A stretch of 64,000 bases of DNA, taken from contig NW_026570469.1 in NCBI RefSeq assembly GCF_019649055.1, forward strand, positions 33,242 to 97,241, read 5' to 3'. This DNA is from Paramacrobiotus metropolitanus. Its lineage: Eukaryota; Tardigrada; Eutardigrada; Parachela; Macrobiotidae. The stretch's first letter is position 1, and each line of letters starts with the position of its first letter. Positions 22,394-33,804 of this stretch are shown here, piece after piece. The translations under genes and the position numbers were made by a program. The notes under the pieces are model-generated. The model searched no databases. It had not been told where the DNA came from and saw nothing but the letters and a program-made list of their open reading frames with translations.

Positions 22394-25300
22394 ATGATAA
22401 TGGCTGACAACTTGTTGACCCAATCGGAATCGACTATTGCTAAAGAAACGCTAAGTTGCACAGTCATCGAAGTTCTTGGAGAAAATGGAGCACTAGAGTG
22501 TGGCATAGTAAAAGCTACTTCCGCAAGCGAAGTGCTGGTAGACTTCCGATGTGCAGCCAGACCGGCCAAATGGATACCTTATAACAGAGCCCTGTTATCT
22601 CGAGTGAACCTTTACGATTCCCAGAAGACAGTTGCCCCGATCTTTGGAGATCACGGTAAGGTGTTTAGCTGTTAGGTAGGTGGCTGCTGTTGTCTGCAAC
22701 TGAGGATGCGTTCGATAACCCTTATCCGAAACCGAAATGATAGCAGTATGAACTGGAAATTAACTGAGGTATTTATACCACTCCATGGAAAACCTTTCAC
22801 AATCTTTTTTCGGTTCAGAACTTCGTGCACCACTTCACTCCGTACATCACCTTTAGCGCGCACTACCATAGTGCGGGCTACGCGACATCGTCGCGGAACA
22901 TTTAGTTTTCAGACATTCCGTCTAAGGCCAACTCGTTTTTATGGCAGACAGTCATATGACTGTTCGTTGCCATAAACCAGCCGAAAATTTTCGCCTTTCC
23001 AAAATTGTCCTGCGACCAAATTTTACACAACAAAACGGCTGCGAGAACAGGTTGCCCTAAAACAAATTAGCCGCTGCTACGAAACATGTGGCGAAATGTC
23101 CGACGGAATGTCCCGCGACCACGTGGGCTGTCACGCTACCGGCTATCGGTTCACTGCCAGGCACACAACCATTTTTTCGTCACAGCTGAATAATTTCGTC
23201 TGATTAATTTTCAACTGTTTTGTCTAGAGAAATTCATCTTATTTCAACAGAAGATAGTCGTATCACGTCAACTGCTAACCGTAAAGTCAATAATTTGCAA
23301 TTGCAGAGGAAATTGGGATCGCATCAATCTCTGTCGTCTGAGTAACTGTACAGTCTGTACCGTTCGTTTATTAGGCTATGTATGAGTGGCTTTCGCCTTC
23401 TAGCCGAAAGCATTCTCTCGCCTTCTCCTTTACGTTTTACGCCTTCTCATTCGCCTTACTAATTTTAGGCCTTCGCCTTCTGACTTTGTTCAGTGTGAAT
23501 TTACAAGATATCGCAAAACGGAATAGGAAAAAAAAATTAAGCGTTATTCTTTTTTTTAATAGAAAAACTTTATAAACTACCAAAATCAATAAAACGTTTC
23601 TGAAACCTTAAAACAGGATCGCTTGCAATGATGCCACTTGTAATCGTGTGTAAATGTTTTTTCATCAGCTCGCAGTACTTAGAATCGAATGGCATTTGTT
23701 TAACGTAAGGACTTGCAACTGTTTCACAATACATAATCGAATAATTTCGTTTGAATTAATTTCAGCTGTTTTGTAGAGAATTCATCTTCTTTCACCTTTT
23801 GTCTAGAGCAATAGAAAAACAGGCGTATCAAGTCAACTGCTAACCGTAAAAGTCTATATTCGCGAGTGCAAAAGAAATTGTGATCGCATCAGTCTCTGTC
23901 GTCTGCGTAACTGTACCGTTGTATTGCAAGTAACTCCCATCCCAGTGATACTGAGCGGACATATTCAAAATCGATAATTAATTGAGCCTCAAAAACTAAT
24001 GTAATCGTTAATTTTAAAACTGGTCAGGGAGCGGCGGGGTTTAGTTGAGGAAACTTCTGACTGATAAAGTACGGTAATACGGCATCACTCGCAGTCAAAA
24101 AACCTTTCTTCAGGGCGCACATGTAACGATAAATTACTTGCAAATTGCTGAGAAATACGTAAGTATTTTTTTAGCTTTATTAAGCAGACCAATTTCAGAG
24201 ATCGAAGATCCAGTGGAGGTACTGATTCAGCGCAGTCCGTCAGAGCCGTGGACTTGGCAGCCCGCCACCGTGGTTATTTATGACTGGTTTGGACAGTACG
24301 GGTTTGTCACCATTTATTTGCCTGACGGAGAGGTTAAAGCCATCGTTCCACAAAATTGGATTAGATGCCCGAGCAAAACAGGTTCACTCAACAGCGGTCT
24401 ACTGGGATTCCCTGATCTTTGTTACACGCAAGAAATGACTCAGTTTTATGTAAGAAATTCTGGGTACATACTGTGCAGGTGTACTCTTATTACTGAGTTA
24501 TTAGGTGGATTTGATCAGCCGCTTTGCTATTGCAGAGCATAACCTTGCTCCAACCTCGGCCGGCCGACTCAAAAGGCGCTATTGTCACAAATGGAAAGAA
24601 ACGGCAAGGCGAAAATACATTCCCAGCTGCGGAAAAGCGTCCAAAGTCAGACGTAGACGGCAAAGTGGTATCACCGGTGCTTACTGCTCTTTCGCTTCCT
24701 TCCGAACCTGATTCTCCAGGAACAAGCGCGTTCTTGAAACAGTCGCCAGCTGAAATCTTAATGAGATATTCCAGTGCCTGCCCACCTTTGATCAGTGCCG
24801 ACTGCGGGTGGTGTGTGCCGGGTGGAATGACATTTAGCAACGGCCACTGTCAAAAGCCTGTTGCACATCCGCTATGACTCTTATTTTGCTTTCCAAAATA
24901 CGGTCACGTAATGTGTACCTGGCTGTAGCCTGTGCACATCGTCACTGGAATACTACGCGGTGGCCATTGTCGGTGTGCCACAAAAGGAGGCTGGCGTGGT
25001 CCCTTCTCTCCATTACTGGCCCTTGTGACGGGCATTTTCTGCGAAAGATCATGGAAGGAGCAGCAGAAATTTCCGAAATCTTGTTGTGAAGGACGTTCAT
25101 GTCGGGCACTGGGCGGACGCGGGAGAGGACTACATAGCCATTCTTCACAGACTATTTGACTCGCTGGCGGCGGTGTGTGACACGCTGACCGTGAAGAATT
25201 TCATGTTCCGGTGTTTTCGGAGGTGGATGGCTCCGCAGTTATTATTATCCGCATCCCGTTCGGACGTATGCGAAACGGTCGGCGTCTTACTGTCGCCCAG

Positions 25301-25420
25301 TGGTGGGACATGATCGAGCAAGGTTGTCCGCTGCTCGATGACCAACAAAGGGATGCTGTGTCTACTGCGATCAAGGGACGTAAACAGGACTCTATGCTTC
25401 GCGGCCGGCTAATAGGATAA
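22394..25420 (+). pseudogene. Agenet/Tudor-like multi-exon gene, decayed 3' part
   Basis: Exon 1 (22394-22655) and exon 2 (24199-24449) join in phase through a GTAAGG donor and an AATTTCAG acceptor. Exon 3 starts at 24536 after a GTAAGA donor at 24450, also in phase. The protein has two similar modules: VIEVLGENGALECGIVKAT ending WIPYNRALLSRV, and VEVLIQRSPSEPWTWQPATV ending IVPQNWIRCP. These look like Agenet/Tudor barrels, which read methylated residues or bind RNA-associated partners. Exon 3 has a polar linker (TNGKKRQGENTFPAAEKRP). Later segments (RLFDSLAAVCDTLTVKNF, RRLTVAQWWDMIEQGCPLLD) lie in different frames with a TGA between, so the 3' half is frameshifted or badly assembled. The whole family is unknown to me. 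Confidence 0.55.
23384..23486. repeat. degenerate CGCCTTCT repeat
   Basis: TCGCCTTCT and close variants recur about six times within 100 bases in the large intron of the gene above. On the other strand this is an AGAAGGCGA purine-rich tract. Confidence 0.6.
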
Positions 25421-25423
25421 ATA

Positions 25424-25859
25424 CCGTAATTATCGAATTTGAACCTCCCCATAATAAGGCCCCCTCCGTAATACCCCCCCACAAACCGTTTGAAAAATAG
25501 TCTCCCCAGATTTACCGCCCAGGGGCGTTATTAAATGTTAAGCGCAACAAAATGATAGATATACCGCAAACTGCTTTATAATAGTTGTTGTGATTTAATG
25601 AATAGACAATCAACGGTTACATAAATAATGTGGTGCGATCACTGCGATGCTTCACGTAAGGTTGGGGATTCCAAATACCGGTATCTGCGTTCAGTAGAAG
25701 TATCAATAGAACAGGATGCGCAGTTGCTCGAAAAATAACAGCCCCTCAGAAAAATGTTGCTTGAAAAATAGTACCACCCCGAAATAACGACCCTCCCGCA
25801 ATAAGCCCCTCTTCAAGACGTTTGAACTGTTTGCACCCCAGGGTGTAAATAAATTACGG
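25424..25859. mobile_element. TA-flanked MITE with C-rich interior
   Basis: The element is bounded by TA-CCGTAATT at the left and AATTACGG-TA at the right. Both ends are followed inside by runs such as AACCTCCCCATAATAAGGCC and ACCCTCCCGCAATAAGCCCC in similar order. Short TIRs and a TA duplication suggest a Tc1/mariner or Tigger-type remnant. It begins two bases after the last stop codon of the gene upstream. Confidence 0.6.
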
Positions 25860-25869
25860 TATGCCTATC

Positions 25870-27760
25870 TAGGAAGTTTACCGGTTCTGCCTGGCACTAA
25901 ACACCAATGTAACTGTGCTGGAGAAACTCAGTCAAGATTTACGATTTATTTTCTTGATTAAGAAGTGCTTTCGCTTCGGTCGAAGAATGATAGGAAAAAC
26001 CGAAAGAACTGCCGAAGCGTGTTGGCCAGAAAAGTTGTTGCCGTGCTCTGATGAATTCTATAACGCTTGAATGAACTGATTGGAAACAGATAATGTTTTC
26101 TAGATTGCCTTTGTACGCCAAGCTAAAGACCCACGAGAAACTTCTACTTATTTAAAACCGTTTCCAGCAGGAAACGATGTGCTCAAGCTCGTGGAAGTGA
26201 AGCGGCTGTCACGAATGGCGCAGTATCTAATGTATTGCGCGATACCCATCAAGGTTTTCGAGATCAAAGTGATCTGGCCCACTTCTTAGTTATTCCTTAC
26301 CAGGACGCTAGCGGAATTTGGAAATGACGACAAATGACGGCTGACCTTTAGCGAATGAAATGAAATTGTTTGAGTTTTCGTTGTGGAACTGGTTGACTTT
26401 TCATATACTGGATAACAGTTATTTTTTTCCTTGTTAGTTTTTGAACGGGTTTTTAGGGACTGGCAGTGTACGGGCCCTGTAATCAGCATTCAGTTTTCAC
26501 ACGTAACTATGTAATCAGGTAAATACGGACCTGTACGGTTTCTGCTGTCTTATTCGTAGCCGGGTATAGCATTTCTAGCTGTTCTTTTATTAGTACTTTT
26601 ATGTATCTGTACATAGGCCAGCATCGAAATTAAAAGAAGACTGTCTCAGCTAGCATGACAGAGCGGAATGAACTTGAAAACTTGAAAACTATCATTCAAG
26701 AACTTGAAAACTATCATAGACTGGCAGTACTCCCAGGAGAATGTGTTATGTTTATCCTAATTTCGTTATTTTATTTTTTTATTTATACTTCATTTATTTT
26801 ATTCCGCATTACGCCTGTTAATGTCAATTCTATCTGTTCGATTTTCTTGAGAAAATCGAGCATGTAGAATTCACATAACATTTTCCTCATTTTTCACTTT
26901 TTTAGTTCAAATTTTCTAAAGCTACCGATTTTTCCTTTCTGGTTTTCGTCACAAAAAACACCTGTCTGAAAGGGATCCTGCGCGCCCCCATGTAGCCAAA
27001 ATAGAGCGAATGCTATATTTAGAAATGTATAAAATTAAATTTTATCTACTAACGACGGAAGGTTTCTAGGTTTCTTTATAATGCCTTTTGTAGTTCGTGT
27101 AAGAAAATTAGCGCTTCGACCGCTACATAGTTTAGCTGAGCCCGCAAATTTTTTTCTGTTTTTTGATTCGGATGTTTTGCTTTGCAGCTAACCTGGTGAA
27201 TCCTCCACCTAGCGCCCAATGCAGCATATTTACTGCACGCCAGAAATTAATTTTCTTCATCACTCTAGTCACCACAAATGTCCTTATTTTTCGGCTCAGA
27301 ACACATGACACTTCCGGGTGATTTTGGCAAAACAGAATAGAAAAAAGTAGACATTTTATTGCTGTATATGACACAACTAAAACATATATGTAATACTCTG
27401 TTTGTCATCCAGAAACGAGGAGAAATAAAAGAAGAAGCCGGCTCCAAACCGTTGGCAAGAAGCAGTAAGACGTCGCATCGAAAACGTTACAAGCGCGTAT
27501 TTATCAAAAGCAGAATTACACATATGCGCATTTCACTACCTTACCTTTCCATTTAAAATCTGCTTATATGCTGCGTTTGTAAAATTCACGAGCCGCTCAA
27601 CGGCGAATCGTGATCCGTCGCCGGGCACGGCGACGCATGTGCCGATCGTCATAATGGCCTTGAATTTCTGCGCGAAAAAAAAACAAACACACGCATTGCC
27701 GGCAGTATTAAAACAAACATTTGTTTTTTGAATTTAATAAGCGGTTAAAAAGATGCATAG
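25870..27760. other. non-coding stretch, nothing recognised
   Basis: Only short AT-rich frames. A local duplication of GAACTTGAAAACTATCAT lies near 26,670-26,720. No splice-coherent exon was found. Confidence 0.5.
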
Positions 27761-28172
27761 ACTATATACTGTAATATTCGACCGAAGCGTAGCGAAGGTC
27801 CTATCTAGAAACGTGATGTCCATTCGTCGGTCACCGCCATCTGATCTAAAAGGAGGGGACCGTAGCCTCATGCACTCATGAATCGGTGTTCGATCGTGCG
27901 CACTAACAGTCGCTAAATGCGGGTAACATTGCTGATTGTGAGCGCGATTATGATGCAGTTACAGTAATTCGTGCTCTCATTGTAACCCAACACAAGCAAA
28001 CCGAACCGTCGACATGGCAATTGTCAATTCAGTACAGTACGTAAAGTTTATGAAAAAGATCCCAAATGCTTTTTTTGCGTGACAATTTGGTTGTATAATT
28101 GTTTCTGTACAATAATGGCCGAAATAACGTTTTACTTTTCTGTGACTAACTGTAAAGGAAAAGTGTTGAAAA

Positions 28173-28242
28173 TGCATGGTTTACGAAATGAATGATTTCC
28201 GAAATGAATGGTTTCAAAATGAATGGTTTCCGAAATGATAGT
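28173..28242. repeat. about 16-bp tandem repeat
   Basis: GAAATGAATGGTTTCC-type units occur four times in a row with small changes. Confidence 0.75.
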
Positions 28243-28432
28243 GCCGTTTTAGAATGTTCTGTACCGTGAGGCATTTACAATGTACGACAAAAAGAGTTGA
28301 ACGATCAGTGGTCCGCGGTTCAAAATAACCTCGCAACGATGCCACCACTAAAACGGACGTTATCTACTACTTTAATACGCTGCGCTCCGTGAATATCAAG
28401 TGCAAAATATACTGATTTGCATATCAAGGTAT

Positions 28433-28640
28433 GAAAAATTTTAACTTTTGATACTAAACCTGTGGCTGTTTATGGCGAAAAACACAAATTCTAGCCATTT
28501 TCTTTTTCCATAGACTTAAGCATGGTTAAATAACGGTTATGCGCACAGATCCTATGCTGCCTACGAGAAACAAAATGGCTAGAATTTGTGTTTCGCGCAT
28601 AACAGCCACAGGTTTAGTATCAAAAGTTTAAATTTTTTCT
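28433..28640. mobile_element. fold-back element FB2
   Basis: The left arm (TTTTGATACTAAACCTGTGG at 28,446) returns inverted as CCACAGGTTTAGTATCAAAA near 28,607-28,626. CACAAATTCTAGCCATTTT and its complement form the inner arm. Near the loop, CCTATGCTGCCTACGAGAAA matches, on the other strand, the TTTCTCGTAG...AGCATAG core of FB1 and FB4. Confidence 0.75.
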
Positions 28641-29321
28641 GTCTGGCATTAACTGTATCGTCTGAATGGCTCGCAGACTTTCTGTCAAATACGATATATT
28701 CCTCAATCATTTCCACAAAGCTTTGTGACTTGTCTAATTATTAAAATAGTATCATTATCATTAGCATTAAATTCTGCAAAAAATTTACTTACTCTCTCTT
28801 TAATGACTGTTTCCTACCTAGGTAAACACAAAAACAGATGTCTACGACAGCTTCGGATGTACTAATAAAACTAGAAAAATGCACGTTTGGCGTGCATTGG
28901 CAGACCGGAGCGAGGTTAATGCGACGAAATGTCCACTACGAAAAAATTGTCCAATAAAACGTTTCTGTCGTTTATTTTCTATAAAGGGGTTAGTAAGTGT
29001 TGACAGTTACGGCTGAGGCAGTTCGAATACTCGTACGGATAAAAGTCTCCCTCATGACGCAGGAGAGCAACTGGTAAAATTTCGTTGGCTTTAAATGAAA
29101 AAGATAAAGCTAAATCTTACATTCAAAAACTGAGCCTTAAGGTATGACAAAATAACAAACAAAATTATTTTTACAACGTTTTTTAAGGCTTTTTAAAAGT
29201 AGTTTGTCCGAAAACCCTATTGGCGCTAGAATGGTTAAGAGATATCGTTTTGAAACAAGCGGTCAAGAAGGGAGAAATAATAAGAAGCCGACAGGACTTC
29301 AGTTTTAGAACGTAAAAAACA

Positions 29322-29838
29322 GTAACCAGGGCACATAGGCATCCTCCAAATTCAAAAAATTCTCATATTTTGTAAAATGGTAGTGTAATTACTACTTACT
29401 ATTATAGTATGCTTAAAAAAATATTTTTATCTGCCATCGTCAAGGGGGCGTGGCCATTCAACAATTAAAAGTTTGCATACAATCACTGTGCAATGCAGTG
29501 CAGTAAAGGTTATTCGTAATTATATTATGTTACCTTTTTACTGCATCACCGTGGACTTTTGCAGCCGCCGCAAGTTGGCTTGTTTTGCGTCATTACTCGA
29601 CGGCTGTAAAAGTCCACGGTGATGCAGCAAAAAGGTAACAATCATAATAAAATTACGAATAACCTGTACAGCACTGCATTACACAATGATTGCATGCAAA
29701 CTTTTAATTGTTGTATGGCCACGGCCCTTTGACGATGGCAGATAAGAATATTTTTTTAAGCATACTACAATAGTACACTACCATTTTATAAAACATGAGA
29801 ATTTTTGAATTTGGAGGATGCCTATGTGCTCTGGTTAC
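29322..29838. mobile_element. fold-back element FB3
   Basis: A 517-bp near-palindrome. GTAACCAGGGCACATAGGCA at the left returns as TGCCTATGTGCTCTGGTTAC at the right. The inner arm CTGCATCACCGTGGACTTTT has a perfect complement on the other side of a short loop rich in TTGCGTCATTACTCG. Arms differ at scattered positions. There is no coding capacity. Confidence 0.85.
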
Positions 29839-30344
29839 ACGAAACCCCAGGGTTATTTCGGTTGCACACGTGGACTGCAAAGATCGGGCAGTGGAGGTAG
29901 TGTGTTATTGCTGTTAAGCTACTTGGTTGTAGAAGTCGCAAATTTCCCGAGCTTTGCATAAAAATTTTGAACACGCGACCTTTAGAGATAAAACGGTATT
30001 TTGAAAAATATTTTATGAAGTCAATAATAACCACGGGTATAGAAGTGCAGTTATGAGTTTTGATCTTCTAATTGGCAGAAGAAGAATCAAATCACCAAGG
30101 TTTTATCATGCAGCTCCTTGATATCGCACATTATTACCAAAAGATTGCTATTTCAACGATGGTATCTTAGGAGACACCAAACATCGCCAGTGGAGATATT
30201 TTTGCCGTGGTCATTGTTGCCGGTCACTCGTGTGTGCAAATACATGAGATTTATTTGCACATCGACAGTTCTTCGTTAGTGCGTTTCTTGCGTAACGAAC
30301 AAAATTATTACTGCCAGAACTTCCGCCTCGGTCCGCAACAGAAC

Positions 30345-30760
30345 AACACCCAACAATGACATCACGGCGGTTACCTGCGGCAACTACGTATTTCCGTAAC
30401 GAATTGCAATTGACAGAATAAAGCGCTGCAGTACCACTGTATGAATCCGCTGCGACCAGCAGTCAGATGAGTTACCCATGACGTCATACACAACACCTGC
30501 AGTGACGTCATAGCGGTCAGCTGCGTGACATACTGAGTCCCGCCGTGACGTCACGTTGTTACTTTCGTAACGTAGGCTCGTAACGGACAGAAATCAACGG
30601 CTGCAATGCCCCTCTATAGGGCCCTTAAGTCATGGTGCCAGCGATGACATCACTGCTGTCGGCTGCGATGACGTCATACTTTTACGTCCGTAACGCACTT
30701 CCGTAACGAATTTCCGTAACGGACAGAAATCAACGAATGCATTGGTCTTGAATTAAGAGG
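30345..30760. promoter_or_regulatory. cluster of CRE-like and TTCCGTAAC motifs
   Basis: ATGACGTCAT or TGACGTCA/TGACATCA occurs at least six times, and TTTCCGTAACGGACAGAAAT or variants at least three times, in about 400 bases. The arrangement looks like diverged tandem units of about 100-200 bases. It could bind bZIP factors or be a subterminal repeat region of the surrounding element. Confidence 0.5.
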
Positions 30761-30865
30761 ACCTTCGCTTCGCTCCGGTCGATTATAGCAGTGTGGCTTT
30801 CCAATCTAGGTAGAATAAGCGGTTTAAGGCCACTAAATTAATATTGGTATTCAACAAATTTTATG

Positions 30866-30932
30866 GTTTCCGTTCTGAACAGAATTTCGGATGTCGAAAA
30901 TTGACATCCTTTTGCTTGCCCAGTGCGGAAAT
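30866..30932 (+). ncRNA. 67-nt structured dispersed element, copy C
   Basis: Ungapped against copies A, B and D. The internal hairpin is GGATGTC with GACATCC, seven perfect pairs. Relative to copy A it changes both partners of pair 29-39 (C-G to U-A) and turns pair 25-43 from G-U to G-C. The closing pair is G-U. It lies about 65 bases outside the right inverted repeat of the 27.8-30.8 kb region and 136 bases before the CACTA-like transposon. Confidence 0.6.
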
Positions 30933-31463
30933 TATCAAGAAGACCAAATTTGCCTCAGGAGGATACTTCGTTAAATATGACTGTAGAAGAGAGCATGTTT
31001 ATGCTACGTAACAACGATTCTACAGTTGCAGTTCCTTGGCGCTCAGTGCACGTACTATAAATCTTCGCCCGGTTCCGAAAGCCTTTTTCAGAATTATCGT
31101 TTGTGGGCCGATTGGCTCCCCAATTTGGCGGAAACTGCGTACAAGCAGCTAAGCTGCAGCTCGTGCGGCTGCGCATGTGTCCGCTGTGGAACAAATCGCA
31201 GGCTACCAGGGCCAAAATGTTCAAGCTTGTCGGTCGCCTATGATTTTGCTATTGCCGCTACGTGAAGTTTTCCGTGCGGTTGACACCGGCAAGCGCGAGC
31301 TCGCAAATTCAGAACGTGAAAACCCATATTTTCAATTTTCAGTTCTCATTCTTGCGTGCAGTTGTTTGAATGTGATTACTGTTTTCCTTTTTCCTACTGA
31401 AAAACTTTGTGACTGTTTTATTCATTTAATTTCTACATCTAGTTTCCATCAAACAGCTCTGAA

Positions 31464-33168
31464 ATGGATACAGTGTGGTATCCAGACGACGGGTTCACTG
31501 TTGCAGGAGATACTGTACTGACAACCGCAAATATGCGAAATCGCATTCAAGCAGCAGGGCTCCCGCAGCCGTTCACTGTCATCTGTCTTTCTCTCCGGAT
31601 TGTGAAGCAGTATTGCCCGACATTATTCCGTGGATGCCTGGCGGAGGAGACGTCCTTCACCTTGATGAAGGAGAAAAGCATCAGTCGCATCGATCTGCTG
31701 GGACTGCAGATTCTGGCGGATATTTATGGGTGAGTAAAAACACTGCCAGTACTGAGTACGAACGCGATCTCGCTTTATTTTGTGGGCCATTTAGTTATAG
31801 CGAAGAGTACCTCATCCCACCGGACGCATTCGAGGAGTTAGGATATAAGATCATCCGCAATATGGGATGCAAGGCAGTATGCGACTTCGCTTCGTAAGTT
31901 ATTCACCTCTTATTAAAATAATATGATTGTCCGATGACTGAATTCATGAATATTTTTTATTTTTCCGATATTATTCTGACGTTCATTTCTATTCAGATTT
32001 TAATTTTCATGTATTATATTAGTTGGATTTTAATGGCTTAAAATACTGTCCGTATAATTTTTCGTTTTTAATCTGAAAATAATGTGATGTGTGAAAATTT
32101 TTTAAGGTTTGTTGCGCGGAATAATGGGAATCCTGGAAAAATATGCGATATCGCATTGAATCCTTGCGCTGAGAAATCAGAAGCGGCATCGCAGGGTTGC
32201 TCGGAATACCTAACTCAATGGTTTGCCACACTTCTGGCGGCGGGAAAGATGTCCATCATTGGACCGATGTTTCGGATGGGCGGAGTGCCTGGAACGGTCA
32301 AGGTTGCTGGGGACGCCCTGTCCTATCATTTGGAACCAGAGAGCTGGAACTACCGGATGTTTATTCCAAATGGGGGCGGAATTGACTTGTCCGATGTTGA
32401 TCGGGCCCGGAAAATTGTCCATCGCTATGCTAGGGCGCAGCGCAGTTTTTCTAACGTGTGCGTATTCGCTTTGCTCTTATTTTGAAAACAATAATATGGT
32501 TTTTAATAAAATTAAAGCAATGTTGCTTGATTTTTTAGCGCTACTGAGAAGCGTTATCGCTGCCCCTTCTACTACAAGGTGGCTCGCAATCAGCATCCGG
32601 GAAATTATCGTGGCGACAGTGATCGGGGATACTGCGACACGATGTTTTCTGTAGACGGCCTGAATCAACACCTGATTGATGAGCATTTGGCTGTAGAGGT
32701 AAAGTTACGTTGTTTTTAAGCGATTTCGCTTTTTCATGGACATGTGGCGGATTACTGTCTGATTAAGCGCTATCGCTTTTTGAATACGCTTTTTCTTTAG
32801 AACCTGTTTGATGACTGCGTGGACTGCGGCCAGCTGTGGATTATACGTGGTGCTACGGCATGTGATGAACAGTGCTATTTGGCCGATCCCTCCATCAACT
32901 GCTTCAAAGCAAATCGCGTTCATTTCGCTAATCGAAAGTAAATATTTTTATAGTTTATTTGCGGATTACTGTTTTGTTTTCAAACAGGCTGCTTTGTAGG
33001 AAGCCGTCTGTTAACTTTCCGCAAGGTATTCGCGGAGTGCGGCTGGGTTTGAGCGCTACTTCGCTTAATGTGCTGCACGGATGGCGCAATGAGTACATGC
33101 GCTCTGGGATTAAAGTGTATGGATCCGGCAACAACTTTGTTTTGACTTTTGTTGTCGCTCGCGCCTAA
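31464..33168 (+). CDS. accessory gene 1 of the CACTA-like element, zinc-finger-like
   Basis: Six exons join without a break: 31464-31729, 31795-31893, 32107-32457, 32539-32698, 32801-32937 and 32988-33168 (397 residues). Introns are 49-213 nt with GTGAGT, GTAAGT, GTGCGT, GTAAAG and GTAAAT donors. Exon 3 is a globular unknown domain (QWFATLLAAGKMSIIGPMFR). Exon 4 has a C2H2-like finger of unusual spacing (RYRCPFYYK ... GYCDTMFSVDGLNQHLIDEH). Exon 5 adds CVDCG and CDEQC pairs. It is probably a DNA-binding protein, analogous in position to the TNPA-type partner of plant CACTA transposases. The family is not recognised. Several GCGA-N2-TCGC copies fall inside its exons and introns. Confidence 0.65.
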
Positions 33169-33804
33169 GCGATCTCGCGTTTCCTCGCAGCTTTTAATGC
33201 TGATAGAGTAACGGGGATCTTCTTTTGACTTTTGACGATTAAGCGATGTCGCTTCGTTGTTGTGAACTGAAATGAAGATCTCCATATTGATTTGTTTTGT
33301 ACTAGTATATTGAGCAACTTTGTAGTCATCTGAAAAGTGACTTTCCTGAAAGGATCTTATGTTAGTTGTTAGACTTGCAGTCTTGCATGTCATGGGCATG
33401 CTGAAATGCATTCTTTTATATTGCTCTTATGGAATTGTTTTGTGTTGTTGACAAGCTGTACGGATGACGCTCATTTTATTTTAATTAAATTTCTTGACAT
33501 ACGAACGCACTCCAAAGAAACATCAAAGTTCTAATAAAAAACAAAAATGATTCGGAATACGGATATAAACGTCATACCGTTATGAAAGAAAGAAACAAAT
33601 TAACAGTTTAATTACACAAAAAATTAAATCAGCAACAAAGATAAATTAATCGTAATAATATAATAATCGGGGCAACATCGCGCCAATCTTCAGCGTTTCG
33701 TCGTCGTCGTACGGCATCTCAAGAGGAACACCAGAAAACATATCAGCCGTCACGACAGCGTACTCGCTTTTCCAATTATATAACTTGTGTGCTGGCAGCG
33801 TCCA

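Larger units (their letters stand above)
27769..30801. mobile_element. candidate 3-kb element with imperfect 33-bp TIRs
   Basis: CTGTAATATTCGACCGAAGC at 27,769 and the complement of the sequence ending at about 30,801 match at 28 of 33 positions, including the stretch AGCGAAGGTCC. The interval holds no clear coding sequence but does hold two fold-backs, a 16-bp tandem repeat and repeated CRE/TTTCCGTAAC motifs. The flanking duplication is not clear (TA against TG), so the two ends could instead be independent copies of a shorter repeat. Confidence 0.4.

Noticed and set aside
28990-29050. tRNA-like CAGTTCGAATACTCG
   Set aside because: It resembles a B box only; no acceptor stem or A box at suitable distance.
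31475-31897. Long second frame over exon 1 of accessory gene 1
   Set aside because: The other frame has a good GTGAGT donor at 31,730 and a TTTAG acceptor that splice in phase to the next exon; the overlapping frame is a shadow.
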